From: Streptomyces sp. NRRL WC-3742
GTDB lineage: Bacteria > Actinomycetota > Actinomycetes > Streptomycetales > Streptomycetaceae
Direction of reading: 5' to 3'
Assembly (NCBI RefSeq): GCF_000720635.1
Contig: NZ_JOCF01000036.1
Span: 1 to 64,000 of the forward strand
Length of the DNA stretch: 64,000 bases
Positions 16,631 through 28,859 of the stretch are shown here, in pieces. The notes beneath the pieces are model-generated. The model saw only the letters and a list, made by a program, of their open reading frames with translations. It did no database searches and was not told where the DNA came from. The first letter of the stretch is position 1. Each line of letters opens with the position of its first letter. Made by a program: the position numbers and the translations under genes.

Positions 16631-16815
16631 GTCATCGGCCTGGTTCGGGACGGCGTCGTCCCGGGTCTGGGGGGAACCTTGCGTACTGATGATCCGCTCC
16701 GCTGCCGATGAAATGGTCCGCTGAGGACCTGGGCGCGTCCGCGAACGCGCCGACCGACGTTACGGGGTCGAGCGTACGGCAAGCCCGACCCCCCACGTCG
16801 CCCCGGTGGCCGGGT

Positions 16816-17355
16816 TCAGCGGCGTTCCTGCTTGGCCTTGCACTGCACACAGAGCGTCGCCCGGGGGAACGCCTGCAGCCGGGCCTTGCCGACCGCCTGC
16901 CCGCAGGACTCGCAGACCCCGAAGCCGACGCCCTCCAGCCGCCCCAGCGCCCGCTCGGTCTGGGCGAGGCTGTCGCGGGCGTTGTTGGCCAGCGCCAGCT
17001 CGCTCTCGCGCGAGATGTTCTTCGTCCCGGCGTCCACCTGGTCGTCGCCGGCTCCGTCGTTGGAGTCGCGCATCAGGCCCGCGATGGCGGCGTCGGCGGC
17101 GTCGATCTCGCCGCGCAGCCGCTCGAGGTCGCTGATCAGCTCGTCGTGCAGCTCGTGGACCTCCTCGGCGGTCCACGGCTCCTCGCCGGGCCGCACGGGC
17201 AGCGTGGCCGGGTCCACCGACTCGGCGCCCCGCGCCACGGTGTCGGTGCCGGTCTTCGGTGCTGTTGTGGTCACAATCCCCTCCCCTGGATCGACCGCCA
17301 AGGCTTTGCGTGCCCGCTTGGTGGCGGTGCCCGCGCCGGTTGCCTTCTCAGCCAT
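16816..17355 (-). CDS. DksA/TraR-type zinc-finger protein
   Basis: Protein of 179 residues. Basic Ala/Lys-rich N terminus, a helical hairpin (about residues 60-130: TAEEVHELHDELISDLERLR; ELALANNARDSLAQTERALGRL) and the four-Cys zinc finger CESCGQ ... CVQCK at the C terminus. This is the coiled-coil-plus-finger layout of DksA-like proteins, which act on RNA polymerase. Start chosen at ATG 17355. Lies between lspA and ileS, as in other streptomycetes to my recollection. Confidence 0.85.
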   Translation of the reverse strand: MAEKATGAGTATKRARKALAVDPGEGIVTTTAPKTGTDTVARGAESVDPATLPVRPGEEPWTAEEVHELHDELISDLERLRGEIDAADAAIAGLMRDSNDGAGDDQVDAGTKNISRESELALANNARDSLAQTERALGRLEGVGFGVCESCGQAVGKARLQAFPRATLCVQCKAKQERR

Positions 17356-17623
17356 GGCTTCGACCCCATCTACGAACGAATCGAGCCGCCGGTTCCCGGC
17401 GGCCTCCAGTGCCGGAACGATAATCCTGATCAAAACCGGTCACAACATGACATACCGGCGCCTCACAGTGATCCCACCCAGGCAGCCGCCCCAATCGCCA
17501 CGCCCCTCGCGCTGACAGACTTCTGCCCAGATCACCCCCGCCTAACCGCCCCCCGAACCCGCCCGCCGCGCACCCCCGCACCACCCCCGGCCCGCGTGGC
17601 GGAATCGACTTGCGGCAGGCCGA

Positions 17624-17629
17624 TACACT
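17624..17629 (+). promoter_or_regulatory. Probable -10 box for the T-box/ileS transcript
   Basis: TACACT, placed just ahead of the T-box leader, which would put the start of transcription near 17636. I see no good -35 at 17-bp spacing. Confidence 0.35.
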
Positions 17630-17637
17630 TGTGCCTG

Positions 17638-17897
17638 CAAGGCGCAGATGGGACGAGTACCGACGTACGCAGCCACCAGCGACCCGGGGACGGTGTGAGC
17701 CCGGGGGTGTGCACGGCGGGAAGATCACCCCGGAGCCGCCGGAAGAACGGCCACCGCGAGGCGGCCCACTAGACCCGGCAGCAACCCAAACAAGAGGGCC
17801 GCACCGCACCACCGCGGCCAAGGAGGGTGGTACCGCGGGTCGGCGAAGGCCGTCTCGTCCCTCCGGAGGATCCAGTCCCAGCATCCGCCGGAGGTAG
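17638..17897 (+). ncRNA. T-box riboswitch leader of ileS
   Basis: The T-box core AGGGTGGTACCGCG (17824-17837) is exact. Upstream, GGGACGAGTACC (17650-17661) and AGC-GACCCGGGG-...-GTGAGCCCGGGG match T-box Stem I sequences. A short helix, CGGCGG (17714-17719) with CCGCCG (17736-17741), displays ATC at 17724-17726, an Ile codon, as the likely specifier; this is the compact Stem I of actinobacterial ileS leaders. Downstream CCCTCCGGAGG (17860-17870) and the ribosome-binding site GGAGG (17890-17894) suggest control of translation start, not termination. Uncharged tRNA-Ile should open the site. Confidence 0.9.
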
Positions 17898-17906
17898 ACG
17901 CCCGCG

Positions 17907-21030
<3,124 letters not shown>

Positions 21031-21038
<8 letters not shown>

Positions 21039-21080
21039 CAAGGCACAGCGAGGCGTAGCGAGGCACAACAAGGCACAGCC
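21031..21080 (+). repeat. Decamer tandem repeat (5 copies) spanning the ileS stop codon
   Basis: Five back-to-back 10-bp units of the form AGGCRYARCR (AGGCGTAGCA, AGGCACAGCG, AGGCGTAGCG, AGGCACAACA, AGGCACAGCC). The stop TAG lies inside the first unit, so the repeat runs from coding into non-coding DNA. Confidence 0.9.
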
Positions 21081-21083
21081 CGC

Positions 21084-21121
21084 CGAAGCCGCCGTCGTCC
21101 CCCGGGATGACGGCGGCTTCG
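21084..21121 (+). terminator. ileS terminator hairpin
   Basis: CGAAGCCGCCGTC pairs with GACGGCGGCTTCG (13 bp), with further pairing towards the loop. Lies 45 bp after the ileS stop. Confidence 0.8.
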
Positions 21122-21176
21122 CCGTATCCCCGCCCCCGACGCACAGGACTCACCGGACGGCGCAGGACGCACAGAA

Positions 21177-21218
21177 GAGCGCCCCCTCCCCGACCCGTGG
21201 GTCGGAAAGGGGGCGCTC
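21177..21218. terminator. Terminator hairpin between convergent ileS and divIVA
   Basis: GAGCGCCCCCT (21177-21187) pairs with AGGGGGCGCTC (21208-21218); an inner CGACCC/GGGTCG helix tops the stem. It ends 21 bp from the divIVA stop and probably serves divIVA. Confidence 0.82.
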
Positions 21219-21239
21219 CCAAAGAGCCCGGCTACAACC

Positions 21240-22601
21240 TCAGTTGTCGCCGTCCTCGTCGATCAGGAAGCCGCGCATCGGCGCCGGAGCCTGCTGCATC
21301 GGCTGCGGCGGCTGGGGCCGGACGGCCGCCATCGGCTGCGTCATCCCGGCCGGCTGCATCTGCGGAGCACCACTGCCACCGGCAGCCTGCCCGCCGAAGC
21401 TCGGCGACTGAGCACCTCCACCGAAGGCGCTCTGCCCGCCGAAGGAGGGCGAGCCGCCGCCGAAGGACTGCTGGTTCCCGCCGAACGACGGAGCGGAGCT
21501 CATCGCGCTGGCACCGGCCGGCGCCATCGACGAGGCCGCCGGCGGCAGCGAGGCGGTGGCGGGGATCCGCGGCGGAGCGAGCGAGTCGTCGGCCTGCGAC
21601 TCCAGCTGGCGCAGCTGGGTCTCCAGGTACGACTTCAGACGCGTGCGGTACTCACGCTCGAACGCCCGCAGGTCCTCGACCTTGCGCTCCAGCGTGGCCC
21701 GGGCCGACTCCAGCGACCCCATCGCGACGCGGTGCTTCTCCTGCGCGTCCCGCTCCAGGGCGTCGGCCTTGGCACGGGCGTCGCGCTCCAGGCCCTCGGC
21801 CCGGCTGCGCGCCTCGCCGACGATCTTGTTGGCCTCGGAGCGGGCCTCGGAGATCGCCTGGTCGGCGGTCTGCTGCGCGAGGGCGAGGACGCGGGCGGCG
21901 CTGTCGCCACCGGGGCCCTGCTGCTGCATCGGAGCCTGGCCACCGAGGGGGCCGCCCATCTGCGGCGGGCCGCCCATGGGGCCGCCCATCGGCTGCATCT
22001 GCTGCTGGCCCATGCCCTGGCCCATCGGGTTGCCCATCTGCTGCGGGCCACCGGGACCGCCCATGGGCTGGAGCATCTGACCGCCCATCGGCTGGACCAG
22101 CTGCTGCTGGCCGCCCATGGTCTGGCCCATCTGCTGCTGGCCACCGGGGCCTGCGGGGAGCTGCGGCGCGCCGGAGGGCAGGCCCAGCGGCTGCTGGCCG
22201 CCCATCTGCTGCTGGCCACCCATGGTCTGGCCGCCCATCGGCTGGCCCATCTGCTGCTGCGGACCGCCGGGGCCCATCTGCTGCGGGCCACCCGGACCCA
22301 TCTGCTGCGGTCCACCCGGGCCCTGCTGGCCGGGGACCGGCGGGCCGGATATGGCGGCCGGCACGGGGGCGCCGGGACGCGAGTCCTGCGGCGGCTCCTT
22401 GCGCATGTTGGCCTGGTTCTGCGCGGCGGCGCGAGTCGCGGCCGCGAGCTTGGCCCGCAGGTCCTCGTTCTCCCGGAGGAGGCGGGTCAGCTCCGCCTCG
22501 ACCTCGTCGAGGAAGGCATCGACCTCGTCCTCGTCATAGCCTTCACGCAGGCGGACGGTCGTGAACTGCTTGTTCCGAACGTCCTCGGGGGTCAATGGCA
22601 T
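21240..22601 (-). CDS. divIVA: DivIVA polar-growth protein
   Basis: Protein of 453 residues that marks hyphal tips and directs apical wall growth. N-terminal DivIVA domain with MPLTPEDVRNKQFTTVRLRE and EVDAFLDEVEAELTRLLREN (residues 1-48). Then a Pro-Gly-Gln-Met-rich linker of G-G-P-Q-Q-M-like repeats (about 85-225), a long coiled coil (about 230-345, SEARSEANKIVGEARSRAEG...) and a second disordered Gly/Ser/Gln-rich tail. ATG 22601 has GAGGTGAAGAG upstream. Size and linker are typical of streptomycete DivIVA, which is much longer than the Bacillus protein. Confidence 0.96.
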   Translation of the reverse strand: MPLTPEDVRNKQFTTVRLREGYDEDEVDAFLDEVEAELTRLLRENEDLRAKLAAATRAAAQNQANMRKEPPQDSRPGAPVPAAISGPPVPGQQGPGGPQQMGPGGPQQMGPGGPQQQMGQPMGGQTMGGQQQMGGQQPLGLPSGAPQLPAGPGGQQQMGQTMGGQQQLVQPMGGQMLQPMGGPGGPQQMGNPMGQGMGQQQMQPMGGPMGGPPQMGGPLGGQAPMQQQGPGGDSAARVLALAQQTADQAISEARSEANKIVGEARSRAEGLERDARAKADALERDAQEKHRVAMGSLESARATLERKVEDLRAFEREYRTRLKSYLETQLRQLESQADDSLAPPRIPATASLPPAASSMAPAGASAMSSAPSFGGNQQSFGGGSPSFGGQSAFGGGAQSPSFGGQAAGGSGAPQMQPAGMTQPMAAVRPQPPQPMQQAPAPMRGFLIDEDGDN

Positions 22602-22660
22602 CTCTTCACCTCAACGTGATCGTCGGCACACCGGCATCCTGTCGCATCGCTCACCTACGA

Positions 22661-22942
22661 CTAGGGGTGCACAAGCGAGATCAGGACATACACAATGATC
22701 ATCAGTACGAAGAAGGACAGGTCGAGCGCCACGCCCCCGAAACGCAACGGCGGGATGAACCGCCGCAGAAGCTTGAGCGGAGGATCGGTGAGAGTGTACG
22801 TGGCCTCCAGCACCAGGACCATGGCCCTGCCGGGGCGCCACGAACGCGCGAACTGGAAGACCCAGTCCATCACCAGCCTCACGAGCAGGAACACCAGGAA
22901 GACGACAAGGGCGTAGTAGAGCACCGCCCACACGATGTTCAT
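22661..22942 (-). CDS. ylmG: YggT-family membrane protein
   Basis: Protein of 93 residues with two membrane helices (VLYYALVVFLVFLLVRLVMD and LDLSFFVLMIIVYVLISLV) around a conserved TDPPLKLLRRFIPPLRFGG loop. Family members lie next to sepF and ftsZ and affect septation or nucleoid placement; exact role unknown. Confidence 0.92.
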   Translation of the reverse strand: MNIVWAVLYYALVVFLVFLLVRLVMDWVFQFARSWRPGRAMVLVLEATYTLTDPPLKLLRRFIPPLRFGGVALDLSFFVLMIIVYVLISLVHP

Positions 22943-23039
22943 CGCGCTTCCCTCTCCCCGGCGTTGGCCCTAGGGCCGCCGCTCGTCACCTGTCGTTGAC
23001 CCACTGTTGATCAGATCCACACGTACAGTCGTGGCCGGG

Positions 23040-23642
23040 TCAGCTCTGGTTGAAGAACCCACCCTCGGCGATCCGAGCCTTGTCCTCCGCCGTGACATCG
23101 ACGTTAGCAGGCGACAGCAGGAACACCTTCTGTGTCACGCGCTCGATACTGCCGTGCAGACCGAAGACCAGTCCAGCCGCGAAGTCTACGAGCCGCTTCG
23201 CATCGGTGTCGTCCATCTCGGTCAAATTCATGATCACCGGGGTCCCGCCACGGAACTGTTCCCCGATGGTGCGGGCCTCGTTGTAGGTCCGAGGGTGCAG
23301 CGTGGTGATGCGGTAGGGCTCTCGTTCGTTCACTACCTTGGGCATGATCACCGGGGCGCTCTTCTCCAGGTTGTGGCGGCGTTCGGGTGTGATGGACGAC
23401 ACTGGGGCCATCCTCGGAGTCTCCTGCCGGATCGGCACCGCGGCCGGCACCGGCTGCGGGGTGATCGAGGAGACCGGGGCGGGCGCGGCGGCGGGCCGCG
23501 GGATGTCCTCGGTGCGCTGTCCCGTGCGGATCGGCTCGGGGTCCGCGTCGTAGTCGTCGTCGGGGTCGTACCCCTGGCCGTCGTACGTCTCGTCCTCCAC
23601 GAGGCCGAGGTAGACCGCCATCTTGCGCATCGCGCCGGCCAT
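23040..23642 (-). CDS. sepF: Cell division protein SepF
   Basis: Protein of 200 residues. The amphipathic N terminus [18 protein letters not shown] (membrane binding) leads to an acidic/Pro-rich linker and a C-terminal SepF domain with [39 protein letters not shown] and [26 protein letters not shown]. It tethers FtsZ to the membrane; actinobacteria lack FtsA. ATG 23642 is preceded by GGAGGAGACAGGAGC. A longer frame upstream is not supported by the family. Confidence 0.95.
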   Translation of the reverse strand: MAGAMRKMAVYLGLVEDETYDGQGYDPDDDYDADPEPIRTGQRTEDIPRPAAAPAPVSSITPQPVPAAVPIRQETPRMAPVSSITPERRHNLEKSAPVIMPKVVNEREPYRITTLHPRTYNEARTIGEQFRGGTPVIMNLTEMDDTDAKRLVDFAAGLVFGLHGSIERVTQKVFLLSPANVDVTAEDKARIAEGGFFNQS

Positions 23643-23855
23643 GCTCCTGTCTCCTCCGCTTGTGGTGGACCGCCGGGCCACGGCCCTGACCAGCGGATTC
23701 CGCGGTCCCCCCACGACGGCGCGTCAGGCCGACGGCCTGTCAGGGTTCGTGGAGTGGGGGCCGCGGAGCTGCGATCCACGGTTCGCTAGCCGCCCCGAGG
23801 AGCTGCTAGATTCTGTCCTATTTTGTCCTGCAGTCTGATCTACTACCCGGTGACG

Positions 23856-24662
23856 TTACCTGAGGGGTGACCTCACTCCGAGTACCGCCGTACCGACGCG
23901 TACATGTGTCGCACCGGCGGCAATCGCCTGCTCAAGATCCCCGCTCATCCCTGCGGAAACCATGGTGGCAGCCGGATGGGTCGTCCGTACGCCGGTTGCG
24001 ATTTCCACCAGTCGATCGAAGGCGCGGGCCGGGTCCCCGGCCAGCGGACCGGCGAGCGGAGCGACGGTCATCACACCGTCAAGTCGCAGCCCGGGCGCGT
24101 CGGCGATCGCGTCGGCCAGTTCGGCCACGTCCTCCGGCGCGACCCCGGCCCGGTGCTCGCCCTCCCCGTGCTCCTTGTCGAGGGCGACCTGCACCAGGCA
24201 CCCCAGCTCGGGGCGCTCCGCCTTCAGCACGGCGGCCGAGAGCGACTCGACCAGCCGCAGCCGGTCCACCGAGTGCACACGGTTCGCGTACCGGACGACC
24301 GAGCGGACCTTGTTGGTCTGCAGCTGCCCGACGAAGTGCCAGTCAAGAGGAAGGTTTCTGCACTGCTCCGCCTTGGGTGCGGCGTCCTGGTCCCGGTTCT
24401 CCGCGACGTCCCTCACCCCCAGCCCGGCCAGCAGGGCGCTGTCCTCGGCGGGGTAGGTCTTGGTGACGACGACCAGGGTCACGTCCTCGCGGGGGCGCCC
24501 TGCGGCGGCACAGGCGTCCGCGATCCGGCGCTCGACCACCTCGAGGTTGGTGCCCAGCTCCTCGTAGCGGGCCCGCTGGCCCTCCGTCAGCGCTCCGAGC
24601 CACCTTTGATCAGGAAAGCTGCCGGGGCTGCCCGGGAACGGTCCGTAGATGTCGTTCGTCAT
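23856..24662 (-). CDS. ylmE: YggS-type PLP-binding protein
   Basis: Protein of 268 residues, single-domain alanine-racemase-like barrel that binds PLP through the Lys in VVVTKTYP. The C-terminal half carries GVMTVAPL and SAGMSGDLEQAIAAGATHVRVGTAV. Role: PLP homeostasis, not racemisation. The ATG overlaps the stop of the upstream gene as ATGA, which supports this start even though it adds about 35 residues before the family core (LEVVERRIADACAAAGR). Confidence 0.92.
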   Translation of the reverse strand: MTNDIYGPFPGSPGSFPDQRWLGALTEGQRARYEELGTNLEVVERRIADACAAAGRPREDVTLVVVTKTYPAEDSALLAGLGVRDVAENRDQDAAPKAEQCRNLPLDWHFVGQLQTNKVRSVVRYANRVHSVDRLRLVESLSAAVLKAERPELGCLVQVALDKEHGEGEHRAGVAPEDVAELADAIADAPGLRLDGVMTVAPLAGPLAGDPARAFDRLVEIATGVRTTHPAATMVSAGMSGDLEQAIAAGATHVRVGTAVLGVRSPLR

Positions 24663-25393
24663 CAGTGATCAGAGCCCAACCAGACGTAGCTCGCGAGCCG
24701 GCCCGTGCGCCGCTCGCGCCGGTAGGAGTAGTGGTCGGTCGATTCCAGCGTGCAGACCGGTGAGCGCACCAGCGAGGTGACGCCCGCCTCGGCCAGCTGC
24801 GCCGCGACGCCCTCCGCCACGTCCAGCGCCGGGGTCCCCCAGGAGGTCTCGGCGAAGGCCGTCGGCACCACGGCCGCGACCTCGGCGCGCAGCCCGGCCG
24901 GCACCTCGTAGCAGCGGCCGCAGACCGCGGGGCCGGTGGCGGCGGTGATCCGCGCCGGCTCGGCCCCGAGTTCGACCATCGCCCGTACGGTCGCGGGCAC
25001 CACCCCGGCCGCCAGCCCGGGCCGGCCCGCGTGGGCCGCGCCCACCACGCCCGCCACCGGGTCGGCCAGCAGCACGGGGGTGCAGTCGGCGGTCAGCACC
25101 GCCAGCGCGAGCGGCCGGTCGGTGACCACCCCGTCCACGGTCGGCGCCTGCCCGTCCGCCTGGCGCCGCGTCACCACGGACACCTCGGCCCCGTGCACCT
25201 GGTTCATCCAGACCACGTCGGCCGGTTCGATCCCCAGTTCCCGGGCGGCCAGCACCCGATTCTCCCGGACGGCCTCCGGATCGTCCCCCACCGCACCGCC
25301 GAGGTTGAGCTCCCCGTACGGCGAAGTGCTCACCCCGCCCCACCGGTCGGTGAAGGCGAAGTGAGCACCCGCGCGGATCGAGTGATCGATCAC
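24662..25393 (-). CDS. ylmD: YfiH/laccase-domain protein
   Basis: Protein of 243 residues. Family hallmarks: [21 protein letters not shown], the metal-binding [21 protein letters not shown] and [14 protein letters not shown], ending with [14 protein letters not shown]. Members are Zn-dependent purine nucleoside phosphorylases/deaminases (formerly called polyphenol oxidases), implicated in peptidoglycan quality control. GTG overlaps the ftsZ stop as GTGA, so translation is coupled to FtsZ. Confidence 0.92.
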   Translation of the reverse strand: MIDHSIRAGAHFAFTDRWGGVSTSPYGELNLGGAVGDDPEAVRENRVLAARELGIEPADVVWMNQVHGAEVSVVTRRQADGQAPTVDGVVTDRPLALAVLTADCTPVLLADPVAGVVGAAHAGRPGLAAGVVPATVRAMVELGAEPARITAATGPAVCGRCYEVPAGLRAEVAAVVPTAFAETSWGTPALDVAEGVAAQLAEAGVTSLVRSPVCTLESTDHYSYRRERRTGRLASYVWLGSDH

Positions 25394-26613
25394 TTAAGGA
25401 AATCCGGTACGTCGAGCTCCTCCGCCGGGCTCTCCACGTACGGCTGCCGGGCCGGCTGGACCTGCGGCGGCACCGGGGCGGCCGTCGTGGTGGCCGGGGT
25501 CTCGGCGGAACGGGCCGACGCCGGGGTCTCGCTCTCCGAGCGGGAGGTCACCGAGCCGATGCCGCCGTAGGACGGGCGGGAGGCCGGGCGCTCCGGGGCG
25601 GCCGCGGGGGTGGACGGCGTGGAGGCGGTGGCCTTGACCACCGGGTCGCGGACGATCGCCGGCGGCTGCCCGCCGTCGAAGCCGGCCGCGATGACGGTGA
25701 CGCGCACCTCGTCGCCGAGCGCATCGTCGATGACGGCGCCGAAGATGATGTTCGCCTCGGGGTGCGCGGCCTCGCTGACCAGCTGGGCCGACTCGTTGAT
25801 CTCGAACAGGCCGAGGTCGGAGCCGCCCGAGATGGACAGCAGCACGCCGCGGGCGCCGTCGATCGAGGCTTCCAGCAGCGGGGAGGAGATCGCCATCACG
25901 GCGGCGGCCTTGGCGCGGTCCTCGCCGCGGGCCGAGCCGATGCCCATGAGCGCCGAACCGGCGTCCGACATGACGGACTTGACGTCGGCGAAGTCGAGGT
26001 TGATCAGACCCGGGGTGGTGATCAGGTCGGTGATGCCCTGGACACCGGAGAGCAGGACCTGGTCCGCCGAGCGGAACGCGTCGAGCACGCTGACCTGGCG
26101 GTCCGAGATGGACAGCAGCCGGTCGTTGGGGATCACGATGAGGGTGTCGACCTCCTCGCGCAGCGAGGCGATGCCGTCCTCGGCCTGGTTGGCGCGGCGG
26201 CGGCCCTCGAAGGTGAACGGGCGGGTGACCACACCGATCGTCAGGGCGCCCAGGGAGCGCGCGATGTTGGCGACGACGGGCGCGCCGCCCGTGCCCGTGC
26301 CACCGCCCTCGCCGGCCGTCACGAAGACCATGTCGGCCCCCTTGAGGACCTCCTCGATCTCCTCGCGGTGGTCCTCGGCGGCCTTGCGGCCGACCTCGGG
26401 GTTGGCTCCGGCGCCGAGGCCCCGGGTGAGTTCACGGCCCACATCGAGCTTGACGTCGGCGTCGCTCATCAGGAGGGCCTGCGCATCGGTGTTGATCGCG
26501 ATGAACTCGACGCCCTTGAGACCGACCTCGATCATCCGGTTGATGGCGTTGACACCACCGCCGCCGATTCCGACGACCTTGATGACTGCGAGGTAGTTCT
26601 GCGGTGCTGCCAC
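25390..26613 (-). CDS. ftsZ: Cell division GTPase FtsZ
   Basis: Tubulin-like protein of 407 residues that forms the Z ring or Z ladder in sporulating hyphae. GTP-binding [13 protein letters not shown] (15-27), tubulin signature GGGTGTGG (103-110), T7 loop [11 protein letters not shown] and the conserved C-terminal peptide ELDVPDFLK that binds SepF and partners. The linker (about 320-398) is Pro/Ala/Thr rich. Ends coupled to ylmD. The 364-bp upstream region carries dyads and GACAC motifs. Confidence 0.98.
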   Translation of the reverse strand: MAAPQNYLAVIKVVGIGGGGVNAINRMIEVGLKGVEFIAINTDAQALLMSDADVKLDVGRELTRGLGAGANPEVGRKAAEDHREEIEEVLKGADMVFVTAGEGGGTGTGGAPVVANIARSLGALTIGVVTRPFTFEGRRRANQAEDGIASLREEVDTLIVIPNDRLLSISDRQVSVLDAFRSADQVLLSGVQGITDLITTPGLINLDFADVKSVMSDAGSALMGIGSARGEDRAKAAAVMAISSPLLEASIDGARGVLLSISGGSDLGLFEINESAQLVSEAAHPEANIIFGAVIDDALGDEVRVTVIAAGFDGGQPPAIVRDPVVKATASTPSTPAAAPERPASRPSYGGIGSVTSRSESETPASARSAETPATTTAAPVPPQVQPARQPYVESPAEELDVPDFLK

Positions 26614-26738
26614 GTCGAAGGCCCTCTCGCCTCGAATTTCCGGGTCGGCTCGACCCAGTGGGGGGACGTACCGACGGATGTCGATGGGTAGGGAGCGCGG
26701 TTTCTGACTGAATGTCCGAAATGCCGACCACCGACCCC

Positions 26739-26763
26739 AACCCTAAACTTGACCTTTAGGGTT
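26739..26763. promoter_or_regulatory. 9-bp-arm dyad upstream of ftsZ
   Basis: AACCCTAAA (26739-26747), 7-bp spacer CTTGACC, TTTAGGGTT (26755-26763): perfect arms, AT-rich in an otherwise GC-rich region, centred about 138 bp upstream of the ftsZ ATG. Candidate protein-binding site or promoter element; identity of the binder unknown. Confidence 0.6.
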
Positions 26764-26792
26764 AGTGCTGCGCCACCGTCACATCACCAGGG

Positions 26793-26817
26793 GACACAGT
26801 CTGGTGACACAGGACAC
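26793..26817. promoter_or_regulatory. Cluster of three GACAC (WhiA-type) motifs
   Basis: GACAC occurs at 26793-26797, 26806-26810 and 26813-26817. GACAC is the core of the WhiA site, and ftsZ is an established WhiA/WhiB target in Streptomyces; application to this genome is inference. The cluster also lies in a 7-bp inverted repeat, TCACCAG (26784-26790) and CTGGTGA (26801-26807). Confidence 0.6.
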
Positions 26818-26977
26818 TAGGTGGCTCCGGGCACGTGTTTCAACGAACACGCCGAGCTTCCCTTTTTCTTTTGAGCCTATGTGATCATCGGCCGGCTTAC
26901 GAAACCGGGGTGACCACCAAGGGTCGGGCCGACACTTCGAGGCGTCAACCCCTCCCTCAGCCACAGAACCTACCGGA

Positions 26978-27754
26978 TCAGCCGGACACCGCCGGCGCCT
27001 CCGGCGCACTCACGTCGTAGTTCGTGCCCTTCTGGTTCATCAGTGCGACCAGCAGCCGGGCCTTGCGGTCGATCTGGTCCGGGCTCCCCCAGCGCACCGT
27101 CGCACCGCCGCTGAGCTGCAGTTCGATGTCGTCGTAGGAGTGCACGAGCACCGATCCGGCCCGCTTGGCGAGGTCCGGCGGAAGTCCGGCGGCCACCGCC
27201 ACCGCCCCGCGCACCAGCTGCGGACGGGAGATCACCGACTCCACGTCCAGGGCCGGCTGACTGAGCCGCAGCTCCACCACCGGCACTCCTGCCGGTGGGG
27301 CCGCCTCGGTGGCGAAGCTCACTCCCGAAGCGTCCACCTGGGTGAATCTGCCGTCCTCCCCCTTGACGGCGGCCGCCGCCGTGCGCTGGACGACCTTGAC
27401 ACGCAGGGTGTGCGGCCAGCCCCGCCACACCTCGGCCTTCGCCACCCGGGGGATCGCCTCCACCCGGCGCCGGGCCTCGTCCAGGTCGACCCGGGCCAGC
27501 GGGCCGTCGGCCAGCGCGCCGATCGACCCCCGCACCTGGTCCGGGGTCAGGTTGTCGTCCGGCGCGCCCTGGACGGCGACGCTGCGCACGTCCAGCACCG
27601 AGGAGTAGAACACCAGCCAGGCCAGCACACCGACCACCGCGGCGCCGAACACGCTCAGCACCACGACGCCCCGCCGGGAGAGCCGGAGGCGAGGGGCGTT
27701 CTCCTCGTCCTCCAGCTCCTCCTCGAGGGGGTCGGCGAGCCGACCGTCAGCCAC
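26978..27754 (-). CDS. ftsQ: Divisome protein FtsQ
   Basis: Protein of 258 residues: acidic cytoplasmic N terminus, one membrane helix (about 30-50, [20 protein letters not shown]), POTRA domain ([23 protein letters not shown]) and beta domain ([16 protein letters not shown]). Bitopic divisome linker between FtsW/FtsI and FtsL. GTG start overlaps the murG end by 8 bp. Confidence 0.93.
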   Translation of the reverse strand: MADGRLADPLEEELEDEENAPRLRLSRRGVVVLSVFGAAVVGVLAWLVFYSSVLDVRSVAVQGAPDDNLTPDQVRGSIGALADGPLARVDLDEARRRVEAIPRVAKAEVWRGWPHTLRVKVVQRTAAAAVKGEDGRFTQVDASGVSFATEAAPPAGVPVVELRLSQPALDVESVISRPQLVRGAVAVAAGLPPDLAKRAGSVLVHSYDDIELQLSGGATVRWGSPDQIDRKARLLVALMNQKGTNYDVSAPEAPAVSG

Positions 27755-28853
27755 GGCGGCGGCCGCCGCGGTGGGCCTGGATGGCCTCGTAGACCATGCC
27801 GACCAGCAGGTCGTCGGCGTCCCGGCGGCCGAACTCGGCGGCCGCCCGGCTCATGTCCCAGAGCCGCTGAGGGTCGGTGAGCACCGGCAGCACGTTCTGG
27901 AGCACCCAGTCCGTGGTCAGCTCGGCGTCGTCCACCAGCAGGCCCCCGCCGGCCTTGACCATCGGCTGGGCGTTCAGCCGCTGCTCGCCGTTGCCGATCG
28001 GCAGCGGCACGAAGGCGGCGGGCAGGCCCACGGCGGCCAGCTCGGCCACGGTCATGGCGCCGGCCCGGCAGAGCATCAGGTCGGCGGCCGCGTAGGCGAG
28101 GTCCATCCGGTCGATGTACGGCACCGGGCGGTACGGCGGCATCCCGGGGACGTCCGCGACCTGCGGCAGCTCGTTCTTCGGGCCGACGGCGTGCAGGATC
28201 TGCACGCCGTACTGCTGCAGCCTCGGGGCGATCGCGGTGATCGTCTCGTTCAGCCGCCGGGCGCCCTGGGAGCCGCCGGAGACGAGCAGGGTGGGCAGCC
28301 GCTGGTCGAGGCCGAAGTACTGGCGGGCCTCGGGCCGGGTGGCGCCCCGGTCCAGGGTGGCGATGGTCCGGCGCAGCGGGATGCCGATGTACCGGGAGTC
28401 GCGCAGCTTGCTGTCCGGGGTGGAGACGGCGACGAAGTCGGAGTAGCGGGCACCGATCTTGTTGGCCAGGCCCGGGCGGGCGTTGGCCTCGTGCACGACG
28501 ATCGGCACGCCGGCGCGCTTGGCGGCCAGGTAGGCGGGCATGGCCACGTAGCCGCCGAAGCCGACCACGCAGTCGGCGTTGACCCGCTCGATGATCTCCT
28601 GGGCGGCCCGGACGGTGCCGCGCAGCCGGCCGGGGACGGTGATCAGCTCGGGGGTGGGCTTGCGGGGCAGCGGGACGGCCGGGATCAGCTCCAGCTGGTA
28701 GCCGCGCTCGGGTACCAGCCGGGTCTCCAGGCCCCTCTCGGTGCCCAGGGCGGTGATCCCGACGGACGGGTCGTGCCTGCGGAGTGCGTCCGCGAGGGCC
28801 ATGGCCGGTTCGATGTGACCGGCGGTCCCCCCGCCGGCGAGTACGACATGCAC
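27747..28853 (-). CDS. murG: UDP-GlcNAc transferase MurG (lipid II synthase)
   Basis: GT-B glycosyltransferase of 368 residues that adds GlcNAc to lipid I on the inner membrane face. G-loops [18 protein letters not shown] (7-24) and [23 protein letters not shown], the [14 protein letters not shown] donor loop and [22 protein letters not shown] with the UDP-GlcNAc site. Six bases separate it from ftsW. Confidence 0.96.
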   Translation of the reverse strand: MHVVLAGGGTAGHIEPAMALADALRRHDPSVGITALGTERGLETRLVPERGYQLELIPAVPLPRKPTPELITVPGRLRGTVRAAQEIIERVNADCVVGFGGYVAMPAYLAAKRAGVPIVVHEANARPGLANKIGARYSDFVAVSTPDSKLRDSRYIGIPLRRTIATLDRGATRPEARQYFGLDQRLPTLLVSGGSQGARRLNETITAIAPRLQQYGVQILHAVGPKNELPQVADVPGMPPYRPVPYIDRMDLAYAAADLMLCRAGAMTVAELAAVGLPAAFVPLPIGNGEQRLNAQPMVKAGGGLLVDDAELTTDWVLQNVLPVLTDPQRLWDMSRAAAEFGRRDADDLLVGMVYEAIQAHRGGRRRG

Positions 28854-28859
28854 CGAAAT

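Noticed and set aside
25390..26613. FtsZ signature GGGTGTGG instead of GGGTGTGA as a mutation
   Set aside because: As I recall, streptomycete FtsZ proteins carry this Gly, so it is the normal lineage form.
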